Source of the DNA: JAPOXR01 sp965219635
GTDB lineage: Bacteria; Pseudomonadota; Alphaproteobacteria; Rhodobacterales; Rhodobacteraceae
Direction of reading: 5' to 3'
Length of the DNA: 64,000 nucleotides
Assembly (NCBI GenBank): GCA_965219635.1
Contig: OZ244783.1
Location: forward strand, 186,001-250,000
In this document: one piece after another, positions 51,797 to 61,317 of the stretch
Layout: each line of letters opens with the position of its first letter
Position numbering within the stretch: the first letter of the stretch is position 1
The notes under the pieces: model-generated
Told to the model about the DNA's origin: nothing
The model's input: the letters and a program-made list of their open reading frames with translations, nothing else
The model's database searches: none
Translations under genes and position numbers: made by a program

Positions 51797-53008
51797 ATGG
51801 CAAGACTGTTGTTGCACAACTGCAATGTTGCAACCATGGAACAGTGCTCTCGCCCTTACGGTTTGGGTAGGAACTGGGCCATCGTCATCTCCGATGGAAC
51901 GGTTGAGTGGGTAGGGCCTGAAGCTGAACTGCCATCGCCGCGTTCAGTGCAGCATGCGGTCGACCTAGATGGAGCGCTTGTTACTCCCGGCCTGCTGGAC
52001 TGCCATACGCATATAGTCTTTGCCGGCAATCGGGCGCAGGAATTCGAGCAGCGCCTTGGTGGTGTCAGCTATGCCGAGATTGCCCGGAGGGGAGGTGGAA
52101 TCGTCTCTACGATGAAGGCAACTCGCGCAGCTTCTGAGGAACGGCTGGTTGAGGAGTCACTGCCGCGACTTGATGCACTCCTCGCTGAAGGTGTGACGAC
52201 TGTCGAGATCAAGTCCGGATACGGATTGTCGATCGAGTCCGAATTGCGGATGCTGCGCGCTGCGAGACGATTGGCAGAAGTTCGTGATGTTTCAATCTCG
52301 AAGAGTTGGCTGGCGGCGCATGCGGTCCCTCCGGAATATGCTGGCCGGGCTGATGAATATATCGATGAAGTTGCCGTGCCAGGACTCGATGCAGCGTGCA
52401 AGGAGGGGCTTGTCGATGCTGTCGACGGGTTTTGCGAAGACATCGCTTTCGACACCGCCCAGATTGCAAGTCTGTTCCGTCATGCCGCCAGTTCCAATCT
52501 GCCAATCAAATTGCATGGTGAGCAGCTTACCGACATGGGCGCCGCCAAACTCGCTGCCAGCTTTGGAGCCATTTCAGTCGATCATCTTGAGCATGTCGGA
52601 TCTGACGGGATTGCAGCAATGGCTGCGGCGGGAACTGTCGCGGTCGTGCTGCCGGGCGCATTCTATACCGTTGGTGGATCAACCAAGCCTCCTGTGGATG
52701 AATTCCGCAAAGCGGATATCCCGATGGCTGTTGCCACAGACGGCAATCCGGGATCCTCTCCGATGTTCTCGATACTGTTGGCCATGAACATGGCCTGCAC
52801 CTTGTTCGGGCTGACACCGGAAGAGGCGCTTGCAGGTACAACCCGAAATGCGGCTCGAGCCTTGGGCATGAGCGGTGACAGGGGTACTATTGCGCCCAAT
52901 AAACGGGCAGACCTTGCTGTCTGGAAGGTCGAGCATCCTTGCGAGCTTCCCTATCGCATCGGATTCAACCCGTTGGCACAACGGATGTTTGGTGGTGAAT
53001 TTTGCTGA
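51797..53008 (+). CDS. hutI: Imidazolonepropionase
   Basis: Amidohydrolase of 403 residues that opens imidazolone-5-propionate to N-formimidoyl-L-glutamate, the third step of histidine breakdown. Metal and substrate motifs: LDCHTHIVFAGNRAQEFEQRLGGVSYAEIARRGGGIVSTMKATR, VEIKSGYGL, KLHGEQLTD, VDHLEHV and ATDGNPGSSP. It precedes hutH with a seven-base overlap. Confidence 0.95.
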   Translation: MARLLLHNCNVATMEQCSRPYGLGRNWAIVISDGTVEWVGPEAELPSPRSVQHAVDLDGALVTPGLLDCHTHIVFAGNRAQEFEQRLGGVSYAEIARRGGGIVSTMKATRAASEERLVEESLPRLDALLAEGVTTVEIKSGYGLSIESELRMLRAARRLAEVRDVSISKSWLAAHAVPPEYAGRADEYIDEVAVPGLDAACKEGLVDAVDGFCEDIAFDTAQIASLFRHAASSNLPIKLHGEQLTDMGAAKLAASFGAISVDHLEHVGSDGIAAMAAAGTVAVVLPGAFYTVGGSTKPPVDEFRKADIPMAVATDGNPGSSPMFSILLAMNMACTLFGLTPEEALAGTTRNAARALGMSGDRGTIAPNKRADLAVWKVEHPCELPYRIGFNPLAQRMFGGEFC

Positions 53009-54525
53009 TTGATCCTCAAAGTGTTTCGTTGTCCGATTTGGAAGCGGTCTATCGGGGCAACGCACTGGAGTTGGACCCTCGCTGGCGCCCTGCCGTTGAA
53101 GCAAGCGAAGCGATTGTCTCCGAGGCCGCTAATGGCCAGGAGGCGCATTACGGGATCAATACGGGTTTCGGCAAACTCGCGACGGTTCGGATCCCAAGCA
53201 AGGATGTTGAGCGGCTGCAAAGAAATCTGGTGCTGAGCCACTGTGCCGGCATCGGCAATCCAATTCCCGATGACGTGGTACGGCTTTGTATGGCTCTCAA
53301 GCTCCTGTCGCTGGCGCGTGGATTGTCCGGTGTGCGCTGGTGCGTACTGGAGTTGCTTGCGGGTATGATCAAACATGAGGTGCTGCCAGTGATCCCCGAA
53401 AAGGGATCCGTGGGCGCTTCTGGTGATCTGGCGCCCCTTGCTCATCTTGCTGCGGTGATGATTGGGGAGGGCCGCGCGCACCATGGCGGAGTCGAATTGT
53501 CGGGCAGTGAGGCGCTCCGGGCGGCCGGGCTGTCACCGATTGCATTTGCAGCCAAGGAAGGCTTGGCGATGCTGAACGGCACCCAGGTTTCCGCTGCACT
53601 TGCCCTTTCGGCATTGTTCGACAGTTGGCGGATAGCCGCCAGCTCGCTGGTAACGGGTGCACTTTCGACTGATGCTGCAATGGGATCCTCGACTCCATTC
53701 CTTCCCGAGATTCATGAGGCGCGCGGGCACGCAGGACAGATAGATGCCGGTGCGGCGCTGCGAGAACTGCTGAAGGGTTCGCAAATCCGGGACAGTCATC
53801 GCCATGGGGATGAACGCGTGCAGGATCCCTATTGCCTGCGATGCCAGCCTCAGGTGCTGGGGGCGGCACTCGACGCGCTGCGGCAGGCTGGTCGAACACT
53901 CGGAATCGAGGCGGCTGCGGTAACTGACAACCCGCTGGTTCTTCCTGATGGGAGGATCGTGTCCGGCGGCAACTTTCATGGAGAACCGGTCGGCTTTGCG
54001 GCAGACCAGATGGCTGTTGCGATTGCCGAGATTGGCAGTATCGCTCAGAGGCGCATTGCGCTGCTCGTTGATCCGGCCCTATCTTTCGGCCTGCCGGCAT
54101 TCCTGTCGCCAGAGCCGGGCCTGAACTCCGGCTTCATGATACTGGATATTGCATCAGCGGCACTTGCTTCGGAAAACAAGGCTCTTGCCAACCCGCGTGT
54201 GGTAGACAGCACACCCACTTCGGCAAATTCAGAAGACCATGTGTCAATGTCCTGCCATGCCGCAAGAAGGCTGCACGAAATGAACGGCAATCTTGCCAAC
54301 TTGATTGCCATGGAGGCGATCACGGCAGTTCAGGGGGTGGAAATGCGGGGTCCCCTGACGACGAGCAAAAAGCTGAAGGAGTTCATGGCGGTTGTCAGGG
54401 GGGTTGCGCCACCGTTGGAAGAAGACCGTTTTCTAGCCGACGATCTGAAATCTGTGGTTGAACTCATTCAGGACGGAAGACTGGTTCCGGATTGTGCCCC
54501 GCTGCTTGGGCGTTCGGCGCAATGA
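53002..54525 (+). CDS. hutH: Histidine ammonia-lyase
   Basis: Removes ammonia from histidine to give urocanate; 507 residues. The Ala-Ser-Gly triad that forms the MIO electrophile is in KGSVGASGDLAPLAHLA, and the catalytic tyrosine is in HYGINTGFGKLA. TSANSEDHVSMS near residue 410 is also typical. It starts with TTG at 53002 inside the end of hutI, and its stop overlaps hutU as ATGA. All four hut genes are next to each other. Confidence 0.96.
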   Translation: MLIDPQSVSLSDLEAVYRGNALELDPRWRPAVEASEAIVSEAANGQEAHYGINTGFGKLATVRIPSKDVERLQRNLVLSHCAGIGNPIPDDVVRLCMALKLLSLARGLSGVRWCVLELLAGMIKHEVLPVIPEKGSVGASGDLAPLAHLAAVMIGEGRAHHGGVELSGSEALRAAGLSPIAFAAKEGLAMLNGTQVSAALALSALFDSWRIAASSLVTGALSTDAAMGSSTPFLPEIHEARGHAGQIDAGAALRELLKGSQIRDSHRHGDERVQDPYCLRCQPQVLGAALDALRQAGRTLGIEAAAVTDNPLVLPDGRIVSGGNFHGEPVGFAADQMAVAIAEIGSIAQRRIALLVDPALSFGLPAFLSPEPGLNSGFMILDIASAALASENKALANPRVVDSTPTSANSEDHVSMSCHAARRLHEMNGNLANLIAMEAITAVQGVEMRGPLTTSKKLKEFMAVVRGVAPPLEEDRFLADDLKSVVELIQDGRLVPDCAPLLGRSAQ

Positions 54526-56237
54526 ATGAGCGCCTTCAGAATGCCCGCATTGTGCGGGCGCCGACCGGCCCGGAACTCACTTGCCGGGGTTGGTACGCAG
54601 AAGCTGCCTTCAGGATGATCCAGAACAACCTTGATCCAGACGTTGCCGAAGATCCGCAAGAGTTGGTGGTCTATGGCGGCAAGGGCAAGGCGGCCAGGAG
54701 CTGGCAGGACTTCGATCGGATTTTGGATGTGTTGAGGCGCTTGGATGGTGACCAAACGCTGCTGGTCCAGTCTGGACGCCCTGCCGGGGTGTTCAGGACA
54801 CACGAGCAGGCACCAAGAGTACTAATCGCAAACTCGAACATTGTGCCCCACTGGGCAAAGTGGGACACATTCAATGAACTCGATCGCCAAGGTCTCATGA
54901 TGTACGGCCAGATGACAGCCGGGTCGTGGATCTACATCGGTTCGCAGGGAATCGTGCAGGGCACCTACGAGACGTTTGTCGAAGCTGGGAGGCAGCACTA
55001 CGGCGGAGACTTGCGCGGCAAATGGATTCTGACCGCAGGATTGGGCGGTATGGGAGGCGCTCAACCATTGGCGGCAACCATGGCAGGTGCATGCTGCCTT
55101 GTAGTGGAGTGTGATCCGTCGAGGATCGAGTTCAGATTGAGGACTCGCTATCTCGACGAATACACGGCCTCGGTAGATGAAGCGCTGGCCATGATCGACC
55201 GCTGGACCGCAGGCCGTGAAGCCAAGTCAGTCGCAGTCCTGGGCAACGCCGCTGATGTGCTGCCCGAACTGCGGCGAAGGGGACTGCGTCCTGACCTCGT
55301 AACTGACCAAACGTCTGCCCATGATCCGCTCAATGGCTATTTGCCGACGAGTTGGACGGTCGAAGAATGGCAAAGGCGGCGGCATGACGATCCACATGCT
55401 GCAGAAGCCGCCTCTCGGGCTTCAATCAGGGAGCACGTCGCGGCCATGGCCGGGTTTTCGAAGGATGGCGTGCCAACGCTCGACTACGGCAATAACATCC
55501 GGCAAGTCGCTTTCGAGGAGGGTTTTGCCGACGCCTTCTGTTTTCCGGGATTTGTTCCCGCGTGCATTCGGCCGTTGTTCTGTCGCGGGATAGGGCCGTT
55601 CCGCTGGGTTGCCCTGTCTGGCGATCCTGAAGACATCCGCCGTACCGACGAAAGGGTCAGGGAGTTGTTGCCTGATGACCGCCATCTCGGAAACTGGCTG
55701 GATCTTGCCGGGAAGCGCATCAGTTTTCAGGGTCTCCCGGCGCGGATTTGCTGGGTCGGACTGGGGGAGCGGCATCGTCTTGGGCTTGCGTTCAACGAGA
55801 TGGTGAGGAGCGGAGAGGTTTCGGCTCCGATCGTCATAGGCCGCGATCACCTGGATTCCGGTTCCGTTGCATCGCCGAACCGCGAGACAGAGGCGATGCG
55901 GGACGGTTCAGATGCCGTATCTGACTGGCCCTTGCTCAATGCCATGCTGAACGTCGCTTCCGGTGCAACCTGGGTGTCCATTCATCACGGTGGCGGGGTA
56001 GGGATGGGATTTTCCCAGCACGCGGGCATGGTGATCGTCGCTGACGGTACAGAGGACGCAGCAACCCGCCTTGAACGGGTGCTCTGGAACGATCCAGCGA
56101 GCGGGGTCATGCGTCATGCGGATGCCGGCTATCCTGAGGCGCTGGCTTGTGCAGCCGAGAAGGGACTCGATCTTCCTGCAGCATTGGCGGTGGCCCCTCA
56201 CAGAAACGGACTGCATCTTCCAAAGGATGAGAGGTGA
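54522..56237 (+). CDS. hutU: Urocanate hydratase
   Basis: Adds water to urocanate to give imidazolonepropionate; 571 residues, NAD as tightly bound electrophile. The NAD-binding GLGGMGGAQPLAATMAG, the region FPGFVPACIRPLFCRGIGPFRWVALSGDP with the active cysteine, and ATWVSIHHGGGVGMGFSQHAGMV are diagnostic. The ATG at 54522 overlaps the hutH stop; the open frame from 54492 lies within hutH. The operon ends here; no hutC repressor or hutG follows. Confidence 0.96.
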   Translation: MNERLQNARIVRAPTGPELTCRGWYAEAAFRMIQNNLDPDVAEDPQELVVYGGKGKAARSWQDFDRILDVLRRLDGDQTLLVQSGRPAGVFRTHEQAPRVLIANSNIVPHWAKWDTFNELDRQGLMMYGQMTAGSWIYIGSQGIVQGTYETFVEAGRQHYGGDLRGKWILTAGLGGMGGAQPLAATMAGACCLVVECDPSRIEFRLRTRYLDEYTASVDEALAMIDRWTAGREAKSVAVLGNAADVLPELRRRGLRPDLVTDQTSAHDPLNGYLPTSWTVEEWQRRRHDDPHAAEAASRASIREHVAAMAGFSKDGVPTLDYGNNIRQVAFEEGFADAFCFPGFVPACIRPLFCRGIGPFRWVALSGDPEDIRRTDERVRELLPDDRHLGNWLDLAGKRISFQGLPARICWVGLGERHRLGLAFNEMVRSGEVSAPIVIGRDHLDSGSVASPNRETEAMRDGSDAVSDWPLLNAMLNVASGATWVSIHHGGGVGMGFSQHAGMVIVADGTEDAATRLERVLWNDPASGVMRHADAGYPEALACAAEKGLDLPAALAVAPHRNGLHLPKDER

Positions 56238-56545
56238 TGGTCAGGATGGTGCTGGTGCCTGTGACCGCACTCCTGCCTGGCCTCAATCAAGAAGCAGACT
56301 TGCTGGAAGTGGCCGTTGGCAGGCCAATGCTAACCCTGACTTGAATGATCGTGCTACAGCCCCTTTTTAAGGCGGTTGTTTCGGATTACGGAATCCATTC
56401 TGTTCCAATTCGAAGTCAAGTAACTGTTTTGTTGTGACAATGGCAAAATATGTATTGAAATGCACAATTTTTGTCTGTATAGAATCGGAATTGACAAGGA
56501 AGCCTATTTTTTTGTCCCCATCTACAGGCCTGTAATCGTTTTGTC
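56238..56545. other. AT-rich intergenic region before the Fic gene
   Basis: About 308 bases, clearly more AT-rich than the surroundings from about 56350 on. It has runs of T and A and a good sigma-70-like promoter (listed separately). The composition shift marks the beginning of an acquired module. Confidence 0.5.
56455..56483 (+). promoter_or_regulatory. Candidate promoter of the Fic gene
   Basis: TTGAAA (56455-56460) and TATAGA (56478-56483) are separated by 17 bases, with TG just before the -10 box. Among the best sigma-70-like matches I noticed in the window. Transcription would begin near 56490, about 55 bases before the start codon. Confidence 0.5.
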
Positions 56546-58093
56546 ATGAATGCTGCCGTAAAGAATCGGTTTTCGGGTCCAGTGGTCGCGTTTCACGAAA
56601 GACGATTGCCCCAAGGGGCAAAACCTGCCGGGTATGCTGCCCTGATCGGAGCTTTCAACCTGAAAGTTCCGCTTCCTCACAGGCTAACAGCTGTTGGCGA
56701 CAGGCACAGAAGACAGGAACAGGATGGATGGTGCATTCTCCCGCCCCGCCTAGATCCTGAACCAAGCCTCGAGGGTCATCTCACCTTTGCATTGAAGCAT
56801 GAAGGGCTTGATCTGGCTGTTCTCAAGCGACTGTTTGCGGCGGTCGGGCCAACTCCGATAGTCGGATTGGTGAAGGCCAGTCCGACGGGCACTTACTCCA
56901 GAAGGATATGGTTCCTTTATGAGTGGCTAACTGGCACAAAGCTCGATTTGCCTAATGCAGACCGCGGATCCTACCCAGAGATTGTTGATCCAAAACAACA
57001 GTTTGCAGTCACGGGCAAGAGTTCATCCAGACACCGTGTCAAAAACAACCTTCCGGGCACCCCCGCGTTTTGTCCGTTGGTCTTCAAGACCAAGACACTG
57101 GATGGTTTCATCGCCAAGGATTTGTCGGCGCGCGCCCGTGAGTTAATCGCTTCCGTACCGCGTGATCTTGCAGACCGAACGGCTGCAATCCTGCTCGTCA
57201 AGGACTCAAAGTCAAGTTTTGACATTGAGGGGGAAAGCCCTCCGCAAGGCAGAATCCAGAGATGGGCGCGAACGTTGGGGCAAGCGGGCAGAGCAACAAT
57301 CGACACTGATGAATTGGTGCGACTGCAAGCCATCGTTATCGGAGATTCACGGTTTGTGAAAATGGGCCTGCGTCAAGAGGGTGGATTTGTAGGTATAAAC
57401 GACCATCAGTCCCAATTGCCAATCCCCGACCACTTTAGTGCGAGACCAGAAGATCTGGTTGCGTTGATGGAGGGGCTCGCCTCATTCGACCGAGAATACG
57501 CACTGATGCTCGATCCAGTATTGGCCGCGGCCGTCCTGGCATTCGGCTTTGTCTATATCCACCCATTTGCCGACGGAAATGGTCGGCTACACCGCTATCT
57601 GATTCAGCATGTACTCGCCCGACATGGCTTCAACCCGCCAGGAACGGCATTCCCAGTTTCATCTGCAATACTGACTCAAATTGCCGATTACCGGTCGGCT
57701 CTCGAAGCATACTCCCTTCGCTTGTTGCCGCTAATTCAGTGGGAATTTACCAGTGGATTCAATGTAAGGGTTTTGAATGACACTGGGGACTACTACCGGT
57801 TCTTCGATGCAACACCACAAACCGAGTTCCTTTATGACTGCGTTCAGCGAACTGTCGAGACCGAAGTTCCGCTCGAGGTCTCGTTCTTGCGCAGATATTA
57901 CCGTTTTCGCATGAACTTGAACCTGATTGTTGACATGCCTGAACGCTCTGCTGATTTGTTGTTCCGGTTCGTTCATCAGAATGGCGGAAGACTATCCCTC
58001 CGCGGGCGCAAGCGGGAATTTGCCGCTCTTACTGACGATGAGGTCGAGCGGGTTGAAGCCATCTACAGAGACGCTTTCACCGGTGAGTTTTGA
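56546..58093 (+). CDS. Fic-family protein with N-terminal inhibitory motif
   Basis: Fic proteins transfer AMP or other nucleotide parts to proteins. The 515-residue protein has an intact FIC motif H339-PFADGNGR347 (YIHPFADGNGRLHRYLIQ) and the inhibitory helix motif S224-FDI-E228-G229, matching (S/T)xxxE(G/N) placed before the Fic core, as in class II Fic enzymes that hold themselves inactive. Flanking domains are an N-terminal region of about 200 residues similar to other long Fic proteins and a C-terminal part of unknown type. A strong AT-rich promoter precedes it. The Mrr-type nuclease gene follows 113 bases downstream. Confidence 0.88.
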   Translation: MNAAVKNRFSGPVVAFHERRLPQGAKPAGYAALIGAFNLKVPLPHRLTAVGDRHRRQEQDGWCILPPRLDPEPSLEGHLTFALKHEGLDLAVLKRLFAAVGPTPIVGLVKASPTGTYSRRIWFLYEWLTGTKLDLPNADRGSYPEIVDPKQQFAVTGKSSSRHRVKNNLPGTPAFCPLVFKTKTLDGFIAKDLSARARELIASVPRDLADRTAAILLVKDSKSSFDIEGESPPQGRIQRWARTLGQAGRATIDTDELVRLQAIVIGDSRFVKMGLRQEGGFVGINDHQSQLPIPDHFSARPEDLVALMEGLASFDREYALMLDPVLAAAVLAFGFVYIHPFADGNGRLHRYLIQHVLARHGFNPPGTAFPVSSAILTQIADYRSALEAYSLRLLPLIQWEFTSGFNVRVLNDTGDYYRFFDATPQTEFLYDCVQRTVETEVPLEVSFLRRYYRFRMNLNLIVDMPERSADLLFRFVHQNGGRLSLRGRKREFAALTDDEVERVEAIYRDAFTGEF

Positions 58094-58206
58094 TGTATAG
58101 ATGGGGGTTGCATTAGCTCGTTCCCACTTCTGGCGGATCTACCGCACACCAACAGTTCTGTATGATTTTCTGCCGGAAAGAGAGCCAAAATGAGGAGCAA
58201 TGGTCG

Positions 58207-59136
58207 ATGCCAATTCGCGATTATCAGTCACTTATGCTGCCAACTCTCAAGGCGCTTGCGCTTATGGATGAGATGGAGATTTCCAGACTTCGCAAGCAGG
58301 TTGCACTTGTAGAAGGTTATTCTGAACAGGACTTACGCGAATTGCTACCGAGCGGACAGCAAACGATATTCGTCAATCGCGTGAGTTGGGCAATCAATTA
58401 CATGATGCGCGCCGGCCTTGCGGAAAGGGTTAGTCGAGGCCGCTATCGCATAACAGAAGTGGGCCGCCAACTGCTGGATCAAGACCCTGAACGGATAGAT
58501 ATCGAGTTGCTCAAGAGCTATGAAAACTTTGCAGAGTGGAAGGGAACAACAAGGTCACAGGTATCCCAAAGCGAGGGATCAGCCCCGGATTTGGAAGCAA
58601 GCAGTTCGGGTACTCCTGAGGAAGCTCTGGAGCAGGTTGTTCAGCAGCTGGTGAGCAACCTGGAAGGGGAAGTATTAAGTAGAGTTCGTTCGTCACCGCC
58701 TCACTTTCTGGAGCGGGTGATCGTTAATCTATTGGTGGCTATGGGATATGGCGGCGGTGATGCCACAAGAGGCAGTGTGACAGGTAGATCCGGAGACGGA
58801 GGCATTGATGGCAAGATCAGTGAAGATGCGCTTGGTCTTGACGAGGTGTATATTCAGGCAAAGAAATACGCAGAGGGAAGTTTGGTTGGTGAGGCAGACC
58901 TACGCAACTTCGCCGGTGCAATAGATGCTGCTGGCACGACAAAAGGAGTCTTCGTGACGACCTCAGGCTTCACCCGCAGTGCGCGTAGCTATTTGGAGCG
59001 AAGTCCCAAACGGATCAAGCTGATTGACGGTAAGGAACTCGCGCGCCTTATGGTTCGCCATGGGGTTGGCGTCCGCGTTGGCAGGACCTATTCGTTCATG
59101 CAGATTGACGAGCAATATTACGACTATGATACTTGA
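58207..59136 (+). CDS. Mrr-type restriction endonuclease
   Basis: Type IV restriction enzyme of the Mrr family, 309 residues, expected to cut DNA with methylated bases. The N-terminal Mrr_N winged-helix domain covers residues 5-95 (YQSLMLPTLKAL...RYRITEVGRQLL), the C-terminal Mrr_cat domain holds the PD-(D/E)XK core: LLVAMGYGG, GRSGDGGIDGKI with the catalytic Asp, and EVYIQAKKYA with the QxK motif, followed by TKGVFVTTSGFTRSARSYL. GAGGAG precedes the ATG at 58207 by nine bases. It forms a defence-type pair with the Fic gene. Confidence 0.9.
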   Translation: MPIRDYQSLMLPTLKALALMDEMEISRLRKQVALVEGYSEQDLRELLPSGQQTIFVNRVSWAINYMMRAGLAERVSRGRYRITEVGRQLLDQDPERIDIELLKSYENFAEWKGTTRSQVSQSEGSAPDLEASSSGTPEEALEQVVQQLVSNLEGEVLSRVRSSPPHFLERVIVNLLVAMGYGGGDATRGSVTGRSGDGGIDGKISEDALGLDEVYIQAKKYAEGSLVGEADLRNFAGAIDAAGTTKGVFVTTSGFTRSARSYLERSPKRIKLIDGKELARLMVRHGVGVRVGRTYSFMQIDEQYYDYDT

Positions 59137-59317
59137 GATAGCGCCTGTCGTACCATGTTACGTCTCAGCGTACCGTTTGCAGAGCTGTAATGAAACTGTT
59201 CCAATGCCTCTTGGGAGAATCAATAATTCAGCATCTTGCAACCGCAACGCAGGTATAAACGATATGTGTTCAGTTGCACGGTGCGGAATTTCAGGCTCGA
59301 TTTCCTGGGTTGCGACG

Positions 59318-60250
59318 TCAGGATAGCTTAATCTCGTTGAGCCAGGGCGGGTCGGCACCCGGTCTGGCAACGCTTGCCCCTGCAACAGCACTCCCAAATT
59401 CAAGGGCCGCTGCCAAACTGGATTCTGACAAGTATTCCAACCCGGACTTGGACAGCAGTCCGTTTTCGGCAAAGTACGTAAGGAGTCCGGCATTGAAGGC
59501 GTCACCGGCGCCGACCGTATCGACTACTTCTGCAAACCGTGCCGGAACCTGGACAGAAAATCCTCGTGTATGGCCAACGGAACCTTTGGCGCCTTTCGTT
59601 ACGACAACGATCTTTGCGCCCAGTTCCAGAATGCGGCTAGCAAGGCTTTCCGCATCGGATGGATCCGGGCAAATCCATTTGATGTCCTCGTCCGAGAGCT
59701 TTACCACATCAGCGTTCCGCCAAAGAACTTCCAGCCGTCTTCTGAACGCGGCTTCATCGGAAATAAAGTTCGGGCGGACGTTAGGATCGCACATGACTAC
59801 CCTGTCACTGTAGGCCCGCACAGCCAACGTCTCGAATGCGGTTCCGCACGGCTCGGCAATGAGGCTGATCCCGCCAACGAACACCGCTGACGCTTTATTT
59901 GGAATGTCTGGTAGGAAATCTTCCGTCAGTGTCCTGCTGGCGGTGTTCTCGTCGTAGAAGGCGTATTTGGCTTGCCCATCGGTAATGCTCACAAATGCCA
60001 GCGTTGTCGGCAAGTCCCTGATCACGAGGTGTTCAAGCGATACGTTGCTGCTGGCCAACTTGTCCCGGAGCAGGATACCGAACAGATCAGAGGATAGCCC
60101 GCTGACCAGCCCTACATCCGCGCCCAGGCGACCAAGCGCGAGGGCGGTATTGTAGACTGAACCACCGACGTGAGGAGAGAAACAACTGCGGCCGTCCTCG
60201 GCCTCGCATGGGATCATGTCAATCAGCGATTCACCGCCACACAAGATCAT
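59318..60250 (-). CDS. PfkB-family carbohydrate kinase (fructokinase-like)
   Basis: Sugar kinase of 310 residues of the ribokinase/PfkB family. Signature 1 is VGGSVYNTALALGRLGADVGLVSGL and signature 2 DTVGAGDAFNAGLLTYF, with the catalytic Asp. The N-terminus MILCGGESLIDMIP is like fructokinases. Phosphorylates fructose or a related sugar in the cytoplasm. It lies ten bases after the DUF2927 gene on the same strand. Confidence 0.92.
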   Translation of the reverse strand: MILCGGESLIDMIPCEAEDGRSCFSPHVGGSVYNTALALGRLGADVGLVSGLSSDLFGILLRDKLASSNVSLEHLVIRDLPTTLAFVSITDGQAKYAFYDENTASRTLTEDFLPDIPNKASAVFVGGISLIAEPCGTAFETLAVRAYSDRVVMCDPNVRPNFISDEAAFRRRLEVLWRNADVVKLSDEDIKWICPDPSDAESLASRILELGAKIVVVTKGAKGSVGHTRGFSVQVPARFAEVVDTVGAGDAFNAGLLTYFAENGLLSKSGLEYLSESSLAAALEFGSAVAGASVARPGADPPWLNEIKLS

Positions 60251-60260
60251 CTACGGCACC

Positions 60261-61208
60261 TCAATTCTGGCTTTCGGGTCTCAATTCCCTGGCCAGCCTC
60301 TCCACAACGGGCATGGCCTGATAGCGTGACATGCCGGTGCGCAACCTGGGATCATAAAGAATGCGCAGTAGCAATTCATCGTGATTGGTAAGGTAGGCGT
60401 ATTCTTCATTGTCGTTGAATATGGAAGGCCGCGCCTCAAGGCTGTCATTGGTCAATCCCAACCCCTGGGCGATTTCCTCGTGGTAGCACGCTCTTCGCAA
60501 GAGCTCGGGGTGTTCTGCCTTCACGACCACGATCGCCGTCAGATAACGGGAGTCTCGTCTCCTGTCAGTCAAGGCGAATACGGAACACAGCGTCCTGATT
60601 GGGTAGTTGGCAATCTGGGCGCTGATCAACTGGTTTCTCGGCAAATTGAGCCTTGGAAGCTGGGAGCCGATCTTTGAAAGCTCCTCGCTATTCAGAACCA
60701 GAATGTGAAAGTTGGCCCGTTCCGAAACCACGCTGATTGACCGTCCAGTCAGTTGCTGCAGACGACCCAGATAGTCGAGGATGAATTCTGTGTCAGCCCT
60801 TCTCAGATCATCCGGGAAAGACTCGCCGAAATACAGCGACACGCGAACCGGGTCTTCCCAACGGCGGATCAGAGTCTCCTCGTTAGACTTGACCAGCGTG
60901 TTGTTACGCAACTGGAACTCGTCGCTGAGGGCTATGCGTTCGAAGTTCCGGGTGAGGTTTGATGCGCTGAATCCTGCATCGGCGCCTGCATTGGTCTTGA
61001 GCAGGCCGCGGTTCATGAGCCGCTCTTCCAGCGACACGTAGTAGTCGCGTACCTCTTCCGTGGGGAGGTGAACCAGAGTTCTCCTGACCTGCGGACTACT
61101 CATCTCGATGCATCCGGAGAGCAGAATGGATAATGCCGCAACGGCTGCGAAGGCCCGAGTCGGGAGTGTCCGCGCCAGTCCGTACAGCAATTCCTTCAGT
61201 GCATTCAT
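60261..61208 (-). CDS. DUF2927 lipoprotein
   Basis: Secreted lipoprotein of 315 residues: a signal peptide with lipobox ALSILLSGC, then the DUF2927 domain common in alphaproteobacteria. The diagnostic part is RRACYHEEIAQGLGLTNDSLEARPSIFNDNEEYAYLTNHDELLLRILYDPRL, with the HEE and NHDE positions that resemble zinc peptidases; the activity is not known. The ATG at 61208 has GAGG upstream; the open frame to 61379 has no support. Confidence 0.9.
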   Translation of the reverse strand: MNALKELLYGLARTLPTRAFAAVAALSILLSGCIEMSSPQVRRTLVHLPTEEVRDYYVSLEERLMNRGLLKTNAGADAGFSASNLTRNFERIALSDEFQLRNNTLVKSNEETLIRRWEDPVRVSLYFGESFPDDLRRADTEFILDYLGRLQQLTGRSISVVSERANFHILVLNSEELSKIGSQLPRLNLPRNQLISAQIANYPIRTLCSVFALTDRRRDSRYLTAIVVVKAEHPELLRRACYHEEIAQGLGLTNDSLEARPSIFNDNEEYAYLTNHDELLLRILYDPRLRTGMSRYQAMPVVERLARELRPESQN

Positions 61209-61317
61209 CAATAGCCTCTGAATTGTCCGCGGAGATGCACGGAAGCAACCGGTACTCCGGGTAGTGGGAGTGTCAGGCGGTAATTTGATTGGCAAGATTC
61301 TACAATCGAATTCTGAG

